Shown piece by piece: positions 11,374-23,460 of a stretch of 64,000 nucleotides of DNA (positions within the stretch are counted from its first letter, which is position 1; every line of letters starts with the position of its first letter). A program made the position numbers and the translations under genes. Below the pieces are notes generated by a model that did no database searches, was not told where the DNA came from, and saw nothing but the letters and a program-made list of their open reading frames with translations. Source of the stretch: Paraspadella gotoi (taxonomy: Eukaryota > Chaetognatha); the NCBI GenBank assembly GCA_051294375.1, contig CM119267.1, forward strand, positions 2,863,631-2,927,630, in the 5' to 3' direction.

Positions 11374-12887
11374 ATTTTATTACTTTTTTGTAATTTTGAC
11401 CAAGAAAGCATAAAATTTTTTAAAAGTTGTAATTATATTTTTTATTTAACTTTTTATGCTCTATCAGAATCCATCAAAAAAAGTTAAGATTGATTTTTTA
11501 AAAAAATTATCATTATATAGTAATATTGTAATTTTGATAGCAACAATAAAAGCATTAAAATCGAACTTTTTTCAAAAAATTCTTTTTTTACCTGAAAGTA
11601 GACTTAAAGATTAAGTTTTGAAACCCCCGCCCCTATCGAATTTAATTTCATAGTAGATTTTTAATTCAACTCTGGGATCGCAAGGTCCCGTAAAGCGCAA
11701 TCAAGTTTACTCTTGTTTTTAATTAAGAATTTTGCTTTAATCTAATTTTAAAAGCGAGCTGTACGAGGACCAGAGACCTGAGGACGAATCATAAAGGTAT
11801 TTTTAAAAAGTATCATTTTTATCACGGAAGCAGCAACTTTGTGAAATTCTAACTTGAGCTCATTGATCACGGATGAGTTGGATCATAGATTGTGAAAAGT
11901 CGAGTGGACGACTCCGGATTTTCTCTTCCTCCTCTTCACACTTCTATTTGCATCCTCCTCTTCATCTTCTTCTCCCATCTCTTTCGGCAACGCTGTGCTC
12001 TCTCTCTCGCTCCGTCCCCACAATATAGTGAACTGTTCTTTCATTACTCATTGTATTATTTTTTTTTCAAAGGCAGCCGGAGTTGCTTGACTTTGTTCCC
12101 TGATCTCTTTTTTTTTATTTTCCTTTGTTGTTCACGCTTATTGTTGACATAAGACATTTTTGCAGCCATTCCCGTAATTATTTGTTTGTTTTTCTTTTCA
12201 GAAAAAAAAAAAAGGCAGCCGCTGAATTTTTTTTTACCTTCGTGGGCTCACCTTCAGATTATTGGAATCGCTTTTTTTATCTCCTAAAAATATTTATATC
12301 ACATTTATATATTATCTACTCGTCATTATTTTTTAACTTAATCTTAAATGAAAATTCAAAGAATCGTAGTTAATTGCGTCAAAACACAAATTGAGGAATC
12401 CTAGGAAGTTTTTCAGTAGTTCGTATTAGCTAAACTCAAGTTAAACCGAACCTTGTACATTTAATTTTTTTTTATTTTTTAGGGAATAGTCCACCATAGA
12501 TCTTTCTTTTCGGAAGCGTAAAGATAATATTTAAAGAAATAATTTTTTAAAAAATGATATTTATCAAATTTGTTTCACTCCAAAAAATCTTATCGGCATA
12601 TTGAATGAGAGAATAAGACAAGATAATAACTGTTAGTGATAAATATCTTTTTTATTCGTCAGCATATACTTTGAATTTTCTGCAGAAGTAAATTTAATTA
12701 TCATAAATAAAGTATCGACGATTATACGTTTCCTATGTTACAAAAAAAATAACTAAATAACTAAATGCACTTTGCACAATCAAGATTTGCGTCAATTTTT
12801 ATCTAAGAATATTTTTGCTATCATGATGTGATAATCAAAACTTTAATTTTACTTTTTCGTTCTCAGGTTCACTTTTAAATAATAGAG
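11374..12887 (+). promoter_or_regulatory. 5' region of the zinc-finger gene (UTR/promoter, unresolved)
   Basis: Non-coding stretch, duplicated at 6734-8238. It begins in the tail of a family A repeat (11374-11510) and then becomes unique. There is a pyrimidine-rich tract with CTCTCTCTCTCGCTCCGTC around 12000 and a strong 3' splice-site-like sequence, TTTTTCGTTCTCAG, ending at 12866, 21 bases before the ATG. This suggests a 5'UTR intron or a trans-splice acceptor. No TATA box or defined start can be assigned. Confidence 0.4.
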
Positions 12888-15800
12888 ATGTCGACGACTT
12901 CCTGTCCTCTCTGCTCTCGGTCTTACCCAGCCGGGATTCCCTCCAAGCACCTTCCACCTCCCCCCGCGGACTGCGCCGCCTGTCGGTCCTTCGCCGACGC
13001 CCTAGATCGCCTGGCGATCAATTCGAAGCTGATCTCCGAGGACAAAGACGACTTCGTACCCTGCCTCCTTCACATGGATGACGACGGAATTCTCAAGCGG
13101 CACTTGGACACCAGACACCGATGTCACTTGTGCCTTGAGAACTGCTTCGTTTTTTTCCTGGATCCCAAGAGGCTTAATGACCATGTCAATTTGCACTTTG
13201 CCGAGAGAAAGAACGGCGGAGATTCGGCGTCTAAACATTCGGAAAATCCAAGATCCTCGTCCTTCTCTCCCTCTGTCACGCCTCAAAAACAAAAACGTCC
13301 GGCTCTTTGGCCAGCTGCGGAAAAACACTCGGTTCCTTATCGAAAAAATCCGTGTAGCAATACCGGTACATCTCGTGTTTCTTCTCATAAGACTGCGTCG
13401 AAACGGCTTTCTCCAGATCCCCGGCATTCCCATCGATCAGAGCCATCGACGTCCTCGTCGCCCACTTTGTCTCGGTCGCGGTCGACAACGCCAAGGAAGA
13501 GGCCACCTTCCATTTCTATGAAGACGCCGCCTGTGCGTAACAAATCGCCGCCGTCGAAATCTTCAAAAACGACCCCAACTTTATCGATCCACCCTTCGCG
13601 GGAAAGCTACTCTCAGACACCGCCATCGACAAAAGAGACCACTCCCACGTCGTCCCCGTCCATATTAAAAACGCCCCCTATTTCAATCTCTCGCCATGCA
13701 GACTGTGCTATTTGCGACGATGCCGTCTACGCAAGCTACGTCCAGTGGCCGGAGTGCAAATCTTGCCGCGGCTATTTTGATGCCTGCTCCTTCTTACGTC
13801 ATAAGCAAGAGATGAATTTCGACCAAAGGATGCATTTTCCTTGCGAGAATCACGACGCCCGGATTCTGGACGCCGTCGCCGCCCACATACGCGAAAGTCA
13901 CGAGTGTCATATTTGTAGAACCTCTCTCCGCAAATTCCAATATTTCAAAAGTCCCTTCGATCTCGCACTCCATCTTTCGGAATTTCACGGCGAGGATTTT
14001 CCGACGCCGCAGCGAAGGAGACATCCTCGATCCTCCCTGGAAAAAAACTCCAACCCCTCATTCGAGAGATCTTCTTCTTCCTCGTCATTTGAACTCGGCA
14101 TCGCGTTAGACGGGTCCAGTCCCACGTCGTCAGTGGATGACGGACCTCGTCGATTGGAGGACGTGGAGGAGAATATTCAGGAGATCGCCTTCAACGAAGC
14201 AGAAAAGAGCGTTGCCGTCATGGAGATGGGAGACTCGTCGTCGTCGAATAAACCGTTCCATTCTATCGTCAAGAATCTAAAGCGGCTCTTGGCACCAGGA
14301 GCTCTGGATCCGTTCTTAGTGCGGTACGCCGCAGTGGATGGATTTTTTCCGGTCAAGGCGCTTCGTTTTAAAGGCGTGGCCCGTAACGTCGAGCTCATCG
14401 TCGAAGCGGTTGAGAATTGCCGAGAGTTTGAACTGAATGAGGACAAGACGATGCTGAGGTGGAAACGCGGCGACGGTGGCGCTCCAGGAGCAGGTGTCCG
14501 TGGAGGAGCAGGTAACGCTTCGTGCGGCGGCGGCAGGGGTCCAAACATTTCTAAAGTTAAGGACAATAAAACCGGGAAAAAAAACTACGAAGTCCAAAAA
14601 CCTTTTTCTACTCATGAGCAAACTCCCAAAATCAGAAATGTAATCACTAATGACCAAAAAAAGCGTGAGTCATTTGCAAAAAGCGAAGATGTAGAAAATA
14701 ACAAATCAAAATCGAAGGAATCTGAGAACAACGAGCGACAATTGGACCAATCGAGGAGCGACAATGTCCCCGACGGTTCTCGAAAAGAAAATTCCACTGA
14801 AATCGTTCGACAAAAAAGTGAAAATAAAAAACAAAGAAAAAAACGAAAAAATTCCAGAAAATACCGACGCGGAAGTGGAAACTTGAGAAGCGAAACGAGT
14901 TCTAAAAAGTCTCAATCGAAAACTGATTCATCGTCGGTCAATGTTAAAATAAGATATCACGACGAGAAAGGTCCAAAGTTCAACTCCGAAGAAACTGATT
15001 CATCGAAAGAGCGTTACGCTCCCGGAGATCATCCCGGACGCCGACGTAAAAAATCTCTACCCCTAATCGAAGATCCTAAGATTAAACCGACGGCAGAGGG
15101 AATCGAATCTCAGTTGGCAACGAGCTTGAAATCAAATGAAATCCATGAAAATCCTCAGAACTTTTCGGAATCTCAAAAAGTTAATTTGATTGTTGAAGAG
15201 AGTAATGAAAAAAACACTGACGAAAAAGTTTGCGGGAAATATGAAACGAATGAGAAAACTGTTCATTTGTCAGTAATCGACTCTTTACAATTTGATGCTA
15301 ATGAAGCTCGAAATTCCACTAAATTGACTAATATAGAGAATGATGAAATTGTGAATGATGAATTGTTTAATTTAGAAATCGTTAAACTTTTAGACGAAGT
15401 GTTAACAAAGGTTGATCTAATAGAAGCATCGCGCATATGCCTTTCAAAAGACAAACCGAGTTCGAGAAGGAAAGTTTCTCTCACAGTATTTGACGAAAAT
15501 GAGCTTACCCGAAATAATGCGGAAGAACCGGAGGTTCTCACTATGAGCAAAGTCCCGCGAATGGGTGACGTCGTCCTGGTTGATATTGTTTTTCCTGAGG
15601 ACAAATATTGCAAGCTATGCGAAATTCTTTTCGACGACGAGATGCAATATAAAAGTCATACTGCGTCGACGCACCTAAAGACATGGGCCTGCGAACTTTG
15701 CGGGGCTGAGTTCAATGTGAATAAACATTATCATGATCACTCTATGGTTTGTGGCAAACCACAAGACGAGAACAGTTTGGCCGATACTCAACCACCCGTA

Positions 15801-18800
15801 ATCGTAAAACAAGAATGTCCCGTCAAGCTGAAAATCAATATGAAAAATAAGACTGTTACCAACATCAGGACCTACTTGGGCGAGGTTCACTTTTGCCACT
15901 GCAAGCTCGAGTTCCCCTCGTTAGCCCAGCTGCGAAGACACCAGAAAAGAGTTCACGATGCTAAACTTTTCAGCTGCCGTCTTTGTCGAAAGAGGTTCCA
16001 TTCGGAAAACCAGTGTCGTCGTCATTTACGGAAGAAACACGATGAGGATTCCGAGACGTTTGTGCAACGATTGGTCGACACCTTCTTTCAATGCTGTGAG
16101 TGCGACGAAGTTGTTCTTCTCAGAAAGTTCCGACGGCACAAGAAACGTGATTGCGAGATGGCCAAACCAATCGAGAATAAATGCGTTGCCGTGCCCATTG
16201 ACACTCCGGCCAAATCCAACTCGGGATACCGATTGAAAATTGGGATCTCACGAATTCTTCGCATGAGACATAAGCATTTGGCTTGGATCAGACGACGAAA
16301 AAAAGAGAAAAATATAGACGTGAACGAGAAAGAAAATACTGACCCCGAAAAAGGGGATGATATTCCGTCGACGGAGATTAAATCGGAAGTTATTTTGGGT
16401 AAACTTAATGTTCATACTCATTCTGATGAAACTGTAGAAAATGATACGGTCAAGTTTGAAGAGACAGTAAGTGATTATGAGATCGTCGACGAAGATGTTG
16501 GCGAGAACTATGTCACCGACATCTCTCTCACTTTGTGTGAATCGCACGACGCCCTCGATGAATCAACAAACGATTATCCAGCTGAACAGAATAACTCATC
16601 CGAATTTTCGTCTGTTTCATATCAAATCTGCGAAAAATCTATCTCGAGCACTAATTCGCCATCGAAAGTGAAAAAGGCCGGAAAGAACGTGAAAAAGAAA
16701 TCTCTCCAGAAGCATAGTAAGAAAATAGACCCACCTCTCCATTCAAATTTTCAATCTAATAAAAAGATTACTAATATTGAATCCTGCCCAGCTTGCCCAC
16801 AAACTTTCAACAATAGTTTCCAACTGAAAATTCACTTTAGATCTGCGCACCTTAATTTGAAGACCGTGTGCTTAATGTGCAAAAGAACCTTTGAATCTCA
16901 GGCAAAATTTGAAGATCACAGCGCAGCTTCTCACGGAAGTCAAGCTGTATGCAATTCGCAACAAAATCCCATAAATGCAATTGCAATAAAATTGCAAGGA
17001 TCAGACGTTTATCGCTGTTCTCTTTGCGGTTTCAACAACTCTGGCATTAACCAAGTGATTCAGCACCATAAAAACTGTCACAATGAAATTTCAAATCCAT
17101 CACAGACTCCACCAGCAACTGCATCAAATCAGCAAAATGATATTGTAAACGAACAAAATTTACCTGTAATTCCCTCCAATTCTGCGCCAGTTGTCCGAAA
17201 TCAAAAGTCTCTAACAACCGACGAATCTCCATCACCAATTAATCAATCGCCAAGTATCAACCAAACTATAACTGAGGCTAATTCACCAATCCCATGTCCA
17301 GTAATTCGCATTTTTCCTTATCCATGGCTCGAGTCGTCATCGGCCCCAACTATCTGCTACATTTGCCGAATTCAAATTGCGTTGAAAGACTTGCTTCCTC
17401 ACCTTTATCTGTTCCACTTAGGATCTGCCGTAGTTTGTCGAATTTGTGGCCATCGTTTGGATTCTTGCTACAAGGAAGTAGCTCTCAATCACCTTCACCA
17501 ATACCATTGTGGCGGAATTGAATCCGATTCACTAATGAACAATTTCTTTTTTGTCAAACTACCAAAGCCGCTCGAAACTGTTAGGGCTGTAGCGAATCAA
17601 ATTGTCTGCATTGCTTGCAAGGATATCGTGTTGAATTTATCCGAGATGGAGCAGAAATTTTTTTCCATCGTCCAGCACTTCCAGGCTTGTCCGAAGAAAG
17701 AGGTGGTGAAAAAAAAATTACGCAAAGTGATCACTCCCAATTTAACTAAAGGCAGCATCACTTCTAAAAGTAAGAAAAAATGTGTGTTATAGCTTTTTGT
17801 TTGCAGACTAATTTTTTAGTCGTATTTTGATATAACAATTGATAGAGAACACAAAGTTTGTTTTTGTTTACAAAACATGAATTTTACTTTTTAAACGGAC
17901 ATGTTCTATTTTGAGCTCTTTCTTTCTTGTTTTTCACTTTTTTTCTTTTTATGTCTCACTATTACTAATATATTTTATACTTCTATTTCACTCTTTAAAC
18001 ACTCTTTTAGTTTTTCCATTTACTATTGTTGTACATTGCCTAAATGTATTGCTTTCTCCAAACATTGTTCCCTACTTCAAATGAACTTGCTTCGTTTCTC
18101 TTCACTCTCTCTCTTTCTCTCCTATCCTTTCCTTCAACTGTCCTCACCCTCAACACTATACTCAATTCTTTGTTGGACGCTTTCTCTCTCCCTCTCTCCC
18201 TCCCCCTCTCTCTCTCCCTTCATCATAATGTTTGGCAAAATTTTTAATAAATTCGCATTGCGCTGGTGAAGACTAGATAAAGAGTTGAAACCTCTCCGTT
18301 TAAAAAATAAAATTAGTTGTTTGTAAACAAAAACAAACTTGGTTTTCTCTCTTAATTTAAAACGCAACGAAACGAAAGTCCTTTCACTATGATATAACAT
18401 TTATGAACTTATAAAGATTCCATGCTAAATTAGTTACTTTTAAATTCAACTATTCTCTAATAACTTCTCTTTTTTCCTTTTAGCTTGGTACAAACTTCCC
18501 TCTGAATCTCTTGCTCGTGCAGCGGAGTCTCCGTCCTTCAGCTCATGTACTCGTTCTTCCAGTTCAAACGATGCGACGATTTCTCTTTCCAATTCATTGA
18601 AGTTGACTACAAACACCACTTTAGCGTCCACGCGTTGGAACCACTCGTCCTCACATGCTCCACTTCCCATTCATTCAAGGAAGGACGATGAATATTCGTC
18701 CGGCTACGCGTCCTCCAGCGCCAGTTCTCCTTCGAATGGTGGCCCAATTAATATTTCCCCCCGTGGAGAAGCCTCACCGGCCTCTCGATCGTTGACGATT

Positions 18801-19268
18801 AGAGGCTCTCCTTCTCGCTCCACTCTCGACACCCTCGAGCATTCCTCCGTTTTCCGAAACCTCAATGACGAATTTACTCGATCTTCCACGTCCGGTTCTC
18901 CGTTGACCGCCGGCCCCACCGTCGCCGCAACCGGCATTTCCACGACGTCTTCTAAGTTCGAGTGCAGCGCCTGCGACGAGACGTTCGCCGATTCTGACGC
19001 ATACGCTCGTCACTTTCTCGAGATAGAGCTTCCCTTTTTTGGACCGGAACTTCTCTCGTGCGACTTTTGTATCGATGATCAAAGAAGGACCATTCGCTTC
19101 TCTTCGAAAGCGGAGAAACTGAGACACGTAATGCGAGAACATGCCTTTGTGGAGTCGACGAGGTGCTGCGAGGCAGACTTTTGGACGTTGCATGATTTCG
19201 AGCAACACAAGCAAACTATGCATCAGACTGAAGAGGACGACGAAGACGAAATTATTGTTATTGATTAG
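12888..19268 (+). CDS. Large multi-C2H2 zinc-finger protein (two exons)
   Basis: Probable nuclear nucleic-acid-binding protein; no orthologue recognised. Exon 1 is 12888-17769 and exon 2 is 18484-19268. The donor AAAA|GTAAGA and acceptor TTTTCCTTTTAG fit in phase (1 nt + 2 nt) and give about 1888 aa. If the intron is retained, the protein stops at 17792 with 1634 aa. Cys/His clusters include CHLCLENC (near residue 79), CHICRTSL (about 343), CKLCEILF (about 908) and the following CELCGAEF, CHCKLEF and CRLCRKRF fingers. Others are CPACPQTF (about 1300), CLMCKRTF, CSLCGFNN, CYICRIQI and CRICGHRL (about 1517), with three more (from CSACDETF) encoded by exon 2. Linkers are Ser-rich (residues 100-260) and acidic (about 1040-1290). 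Many fingers have irregular spacing, unlike KRAB-type arrays. The intron contains an inverted-repeat element. The exon 2 join is inference from splice signals; exon 2 could belong to another transcript. Confidence 0.75.
17853..18343. mobile_element. Family D inverted-repeat element in the zinc-finger gene intron
   Basis: Arms of about 48 bases, AAGTTTGTTTTTGTTTACAA (from 17857) and its complement TTGTAAACAAAAACAAACTT (to about 18343), each with an adjoining TTTTTAAACGGA / CCGTTTAAAAAATA block, form terminal inverted repeats of a 490-bp element. The interior has CT microsatellite (18180-18225) followed by AATGTTTGGCAAAATTTTT and a degenerate CTGGTGA...GTTGAAAC box (18263-18291). The same order is seen in the copy at 31035-31235. 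No coding capacity. It lies wholly inside the predicted intron 17770-18483. Confidence 0.6.
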
Positions 19269-19908
19269 AATAAGGGTGTTGACAAATTTTCTCTAATCGC
19301 TGGTCCGATCTGGTAGTTTAGACGTTTTACTTGTGATTCTGTAATGTTTTTCGTTTAATTGATTATCATATCATGATTATAATTATGATTGAATTAATTT
19401 ATATTGATTTTAAAAACTTTGGCCTAAAAACAAAAAATATATATATAATTTATTACAAATAACTAAAGGTTGTGACTTTTTTGAAGTTACTAGTTAGTAA
19501 TATTTGGTAAATAAAGAATTTAAATATTTTCTGGTTACCGAGAGAGCTCAAAGCTCATAAGTTTATTTGGAAAACCAGATTAACTACTAAAACTTTCAGT
19601 CTATCACTCTATGGCCATCTCAGGGAAATCGCCTTGACCTCCGCCGTCTGGGTTGAGAGTATCTCGTAATCGTTGAATGGTCAGACTCAGAGGCGTAACT
19701 ATGCCGAATCGAGTTGAATCTTATACAAAACTGGGGATTCTACCTTGATAATGATAACTGCCGATAAATTATTGTCTATTAAAAGTTGTCTAACAAAATT
19801 ATTAGCTAATTCTAAGTGAGGCGATATCAAAAAGCCTTTCCGTGTTAATTAGTTTTTCTAGTAATTTTTACTTGTATTACGGTACTTATTGTAAAAAAAG
19901 TTTTTATT
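19269..19908. other. 3' flank of zinc-finger gene, no gene recognised
   Basis: AT-rich sequence following the stop codon, with an AATAAAGAATTT at about 19511 that could serve as a polyadenylation signal. No open frame with protein character is visible. Confidence 0.4.
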
Positions 19909-20793
19909 TCGCCAGACGGGCTAAGGACCGTCTTGGGCGAGATCTTGGTTCGCTTCTGCTTCTTTGTAACCGTCGTCGTCGTCGTGACACTTTTTAATAA
20001 TTAAAAATAGTAAAAGTGTATAACCATAAAAAGTTAAAAATTTAAATTTAGTTTTTCATCATAAAGGTATTTTAAGTTTTATTTTAATATTTAAGATTTG
20101 TTTATATTTTATTTACAAAATAATTATATTTATTTTTTATATAAAAACTATTATGATTGATTCTTGTAAAAGTATAATATCATAAGAATTTTAAAAATTA
20201 GATGTGGCTTTTCATTATTGAGTTTTTTTAAATTGTTTCATATTGTTTGTTTATAAAATAATTTTTATATAAAAAAACGTTTTAATAATATATCGCTTTT
20301 TCTCTCTCGCTCTTTTAATTATATATCGTTCTGTTTTTTTCCATCACTGTCTCTTCTGATTCGTCTAAAAACTAATTTAGTTCTGCAGCGGTTGGTCTTC
20401 TTTTTGTCTTTCTTTTTTTCTCTCATTTTTATATACATTTGTTTATTTTATTTACGATGAATGATTCATCCCGCCAATGAATGACTTGATTATCATCGCA
20501 TCAATCATTTGGTTATTATCGTATTAATCATTTGGTTATATCACATCAATCATTTGGTAATTATTGTATCAATCATTTGGTTATCAATCAATTATTATTA
20601 CATCAATAAATTATTATTACATCAATAAATTATTATTACATAAATAAATTATTATTACATAAATAAATTACTATTATATCAATCCATTACTATTATATCA
20701 ATCAATTTCAATTACATTATTAATTTATCGCATCAATCATTCATTTTTTTCTGGATTTTTTTATTAATTTTCTTTGATAGTAACGTCTGGCGA
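19909..20793. mobile_element. Family E TIR element, second copy
   Basis: Bounded by perfect inverted repeats TCGCCAGACG (19909-19918) and CGTCTGGCGA (20784-20793). The interior matches the nested copy at 2003-3183 in order: AATTTTAAAAATTAGATGTG-like segment, TTGTTTATTTTATTTAC, short CT tract, CTGCAGCGG box, then a minisatellite of CATCAATCATTTGGTTAT and TTATTACATCAATAAA units, and TTTTTTTATTAATTTTCT near the right end. It is about 885 bp with no transposase. The TIR sequence differs slightly from the first copy (CGAGCCAG against CGCCAGACG), so the two have diverged. Confidence 0.65.
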
Positions 20794-21262
20794 GATCACT
20801 ATATATATATACTTTTAAGATTTTTAAAATTATTTTAAAATTAAAAAAGTTGTATTCACAACAGTATTTTAAAATTTTGATCGGGACAAAAGTAAAAAAA
20901 AATGCATCAAAATGTTTTATATTTCCTTTTGGAAATCGGAAAAGGAAAGGAAAGACGATGATACTGAAGAGACAGTGATTATTATTATGTGTTAGTGACA
21001 GAACCGTTCAATATAAGCAGTCCCTGAGCTTCGGATCAGGCTGTAACACTGTGTTAAGGCGGGTTAAGCGCCCCGTCCCTCTTAACTGCTAGGCGACCAC
21101 CGGGCTAGAACCCCGGACCTTTGGGTTGGGAGGCGAATGACTTGCCTGGCCACTGATGAGCGGTTAGTGGATTTTCGTCCACCATTATACGTTCTTTCTT
21201 AAACTTTAACTAGTTTTAAATCTGTATTATTTTTATAAATTGATCGAGTGTCAAAATTCAAC

Positions 21263-21298
<36 letters not shown>

Positions 21299-22554
21299 AC
21301 TCGGTGCAAAAGAGTAAATGTTAGACGCTTTTAACTTAATCTGTTCATTTTCAAACTAGCGACTTCATTACGGCCAGTCTCTCGACTTTCACGTGATAAA
21401 ATTAAAAACTCCCTCGACCTAGCTTTGTTTATTGGGATTCTCTCACCCGATCGTCACGTGATCGCGAATGCATTCTTGTGTCTCCCCTGCCCGTCCGGCT
21501 GTCGAGATAAGGAGTGCCGATTTTCGAACTCCAGTCTCCAGATCTTTTTTCGCGAAACCGAAAACAATCGACCAACCCGACTGAACGAGGTTCACGAGAT
21601 GAAAAATTCTTCTTTTTTTTCAACGAATTCCTTCGAGCGAAATATTATAATTATTATAGTAAAACCGGTGAAATCGCCATTTTTTTTTTTCAGATCTGAA
21701 ATTTGAGAAGAGTCTTTCAACTCCTAGGTTTTTGGAGTCAAATTTCTTTTCCAGAGACAATTCATTTTCCTCAACTTTTCAGTTTTACTGAATTCAATTC
21801 TCTGCTAAACCTCTTCATTGTAGTAAAGTAGTAGCTACTAATAAAGTCTCTAGACTAAACGTTCACAGGATTTTGTTGGTACAATCCACACAAAAAAAAA
21901 TTTTCCGTTCATTCAATAAATTTTCAAGCAACCTCGCTAGATTACTATTGTTATTAAGGCCTGCATCCCTCGCGAAAGATAATTAATGAAAGAATAGAGA
22001 ATTAATGAATGAATGAATAGAGAATTTTTGTACAAACAATTTCTCCTTTTGTTTCACTTTCTTAAGTTCAATGAATCGGGGGGGGGGGGATTTTTTTGGC
22101 TCCGTCCTTTTTCCCACAGTTTTAATACAAACATTGTTCTATGTTTATATCTCGAAAGCAATTTGTTTTTTGTTTTCAGATTTTTTCTCACTAATTATTT
22201 CACCCATCTTATTAAGTTTCCGGTTATATTACTTCTTATATGTGAGGAGAAGTTTGCATCGTTAAATATTGTTGAAATTTTTTTTTTATTTCATGCTTGT
22301 TGTATTTTAAATCATGTCTTTTAACTTTCTTTGATGTCCAGTATGAAGTACTAATTCCTGTTTGTTTTTTTTTTTTTCGCGCCCAGATCGTAAAGCGTGT
22401 CGGCTATCCTAAGATTCGAAATCATTTCTGCTTTTCTGTTCATGTCAACAAAAACAGAGAAGGAAAACCCCGCTCATCAAAGCCTCGAAAGAGGAACATC
22501 GGGGCGCCATCTTTTTTCTCTTATTCGTCGAAAGCTAAAACAAAGAAATGCAGA
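20794..22554. other. Intergenic stretch with a tRNA-like patch and T-run; 5' region of the next gene
   Basis: Contains a GC-rich tRNA-like patch (21040-21165, listed separately), an uninterrupted T run of about 31 bases near 21266-21296, a G run at 22079-22090, and a 3' splice-site-like TTTTTTTTTTTTCGCGCCCAG ending at 22386. The last could precede a coding or 5'UTR exon of the zinc-finger gene at 22555. The frame from 22386 to 22555 is open but contains no ATG. No other gene is supported. Confidence 0.4.
21040..21165 (-). repeat. tRNA-like (SINE-like) segment
   Basis: On the minus strand the patch contains a perfect T-arm-like hairpin, CCGGG GTTCTAG CCCGG, matching a tRNA B-box. Upstream is GTGGCCAGGCAAGTCATTCGCC, which could be an A-box remnant. 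The anticodon stem does not pair well, so it is unlikely to be a functional tRNA gene. A tRNA-derived SINE or tRNA pseudogene is the better reading. Confidence 0.35.
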
Positions 22555-23460
22555 ATGGATCCGGCGCTAAAGAGCGAGAGCGCCGCGCCTTCAGCCCACC
22601 GACTCTTGAACGCCCTCGCCTCGTCGGCGAGCTTCGAGTGTCCTCGCTGCGACGCCCCCTTCGCTCTCGAAGAACTCGAGCCTCACTTTCGTCAACGTCA
22701 TCTTGGAGAAAGGCTCTGCTGCGCCCTTTGTCGGCAAATCGTAGACGAGGCGCTGACCGAGGTCCACTTTTCCTTCTTTCACGCGGAACGGAGTGGACCG
22801 GAAACGACGACGACCTTCCAACCGGAGCCGGATGTAGCGACCTACTGCGACGGTCTCATGTACTGCGGCGGGTGCGGCGCTGTCGTGTCGCCTCAAGGAT
22901 TTTTGCGGCATCTCGCTCTGGAGAATCGCGGGATGACTCCTTTGGGTAGTTATTACCGGCTTTTAAGTATGGAGCGACCGGAAGCGCCTCCCGCGTCGTT
23001 TTCGGCGTTCGCTTTTCTTCCTTCGCCTCCGCAGTCTTTGGAATCGAAACTGAAATCGGAAACGGACGTTGAGACGATCCCGTCCGTGGATTCGACGCCT
23101 GCTTCTCCTCTCAAGAAACAGGAAATAGAGGACGAGGCGCTGGAAAACCTGGCGGAGGAAGAAGCAGAGACGGAGGAAGCGAGCGACTCTGACGTGGAGA
23201 CTATTCCTGCCGTCGATTCGCCGTTCGTTAGGGATGAGGACGTTTTCGCTACTCCGTCGGGAGCGTGTCCCTTTTGCGGGAGAACTGGCCTGCTTACCAC
23301 GCCGCTCTACAGTCATCTCGTTAAAGAACACTTTCCGGAGGAGCGCCACAACGCCTGCCCCTTTTGTTTATATTATTTCCCGACAGGAAAATCCGCGGTA
23401 GAGCATTTGATGGTAAAGCATTTGTATGTGGACGAACAAAAGTTGGATGAAGTGCAATGA
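22555..23460 (+). CDS. Small C2H2-like zinc-finger protein (301 aa)
   Basis: No orthologue recognised; probably a nuclear or nucleic-acid-binding protein. The start is placed at the first ATG of the frame (MDPALKSE). Cys/His clusters are FECPRCDAPF...H-x3-H and RLCCALCRQIV near residues 20-75, a YCGGCGAVV cluster near 100, and CPFCGRTG...HLVKEH followed by CPFCLYYFP...HLMVKH in the last 60 residues. Between them lies an acidic Glu/Ser-rich linker with two DVETIP[SA]VDS repeats. The paired, tightly spaced Cys clusters resemble those of the neighbouring large zinc-finger gene, suggesting local duplication and divergence. An upstream 3' splice site at 22386 indicates at least one further 5' exon, possibly non-coding. 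Confidence 0.75.
   Translation: MDPALKSESAAPSAHRLLNALASSASFECPRCDAPFALEELEPHFRQRHLGERLCCALCRQIVDEALTEVHFSFFHAERSGPETTTTFQPEPDVATYCDGLMYCGGCGAVVSPQGFLRHLALENRGMTPLGSYYRLLSMERPEAPPASFSAFAFLPSPPQSLESKLKSETDVETIPSVDSTPASPLKKQEIEDEALENLAEEEAETEEASDSDVETIPAVDSPFVRDEDVFATPSGACPFCGRTGLLTTPLYSHLVKEHFPEERHNACPFCLYYFPTGKSAVEHLMVKHLYVDEQKLDEVQ

Noticed and set aside
21040-21165. Functional tRNA gene
   Set aside because: The T-arm is good but the anticodon stem does not pair and no complete acceptor stem is visible.
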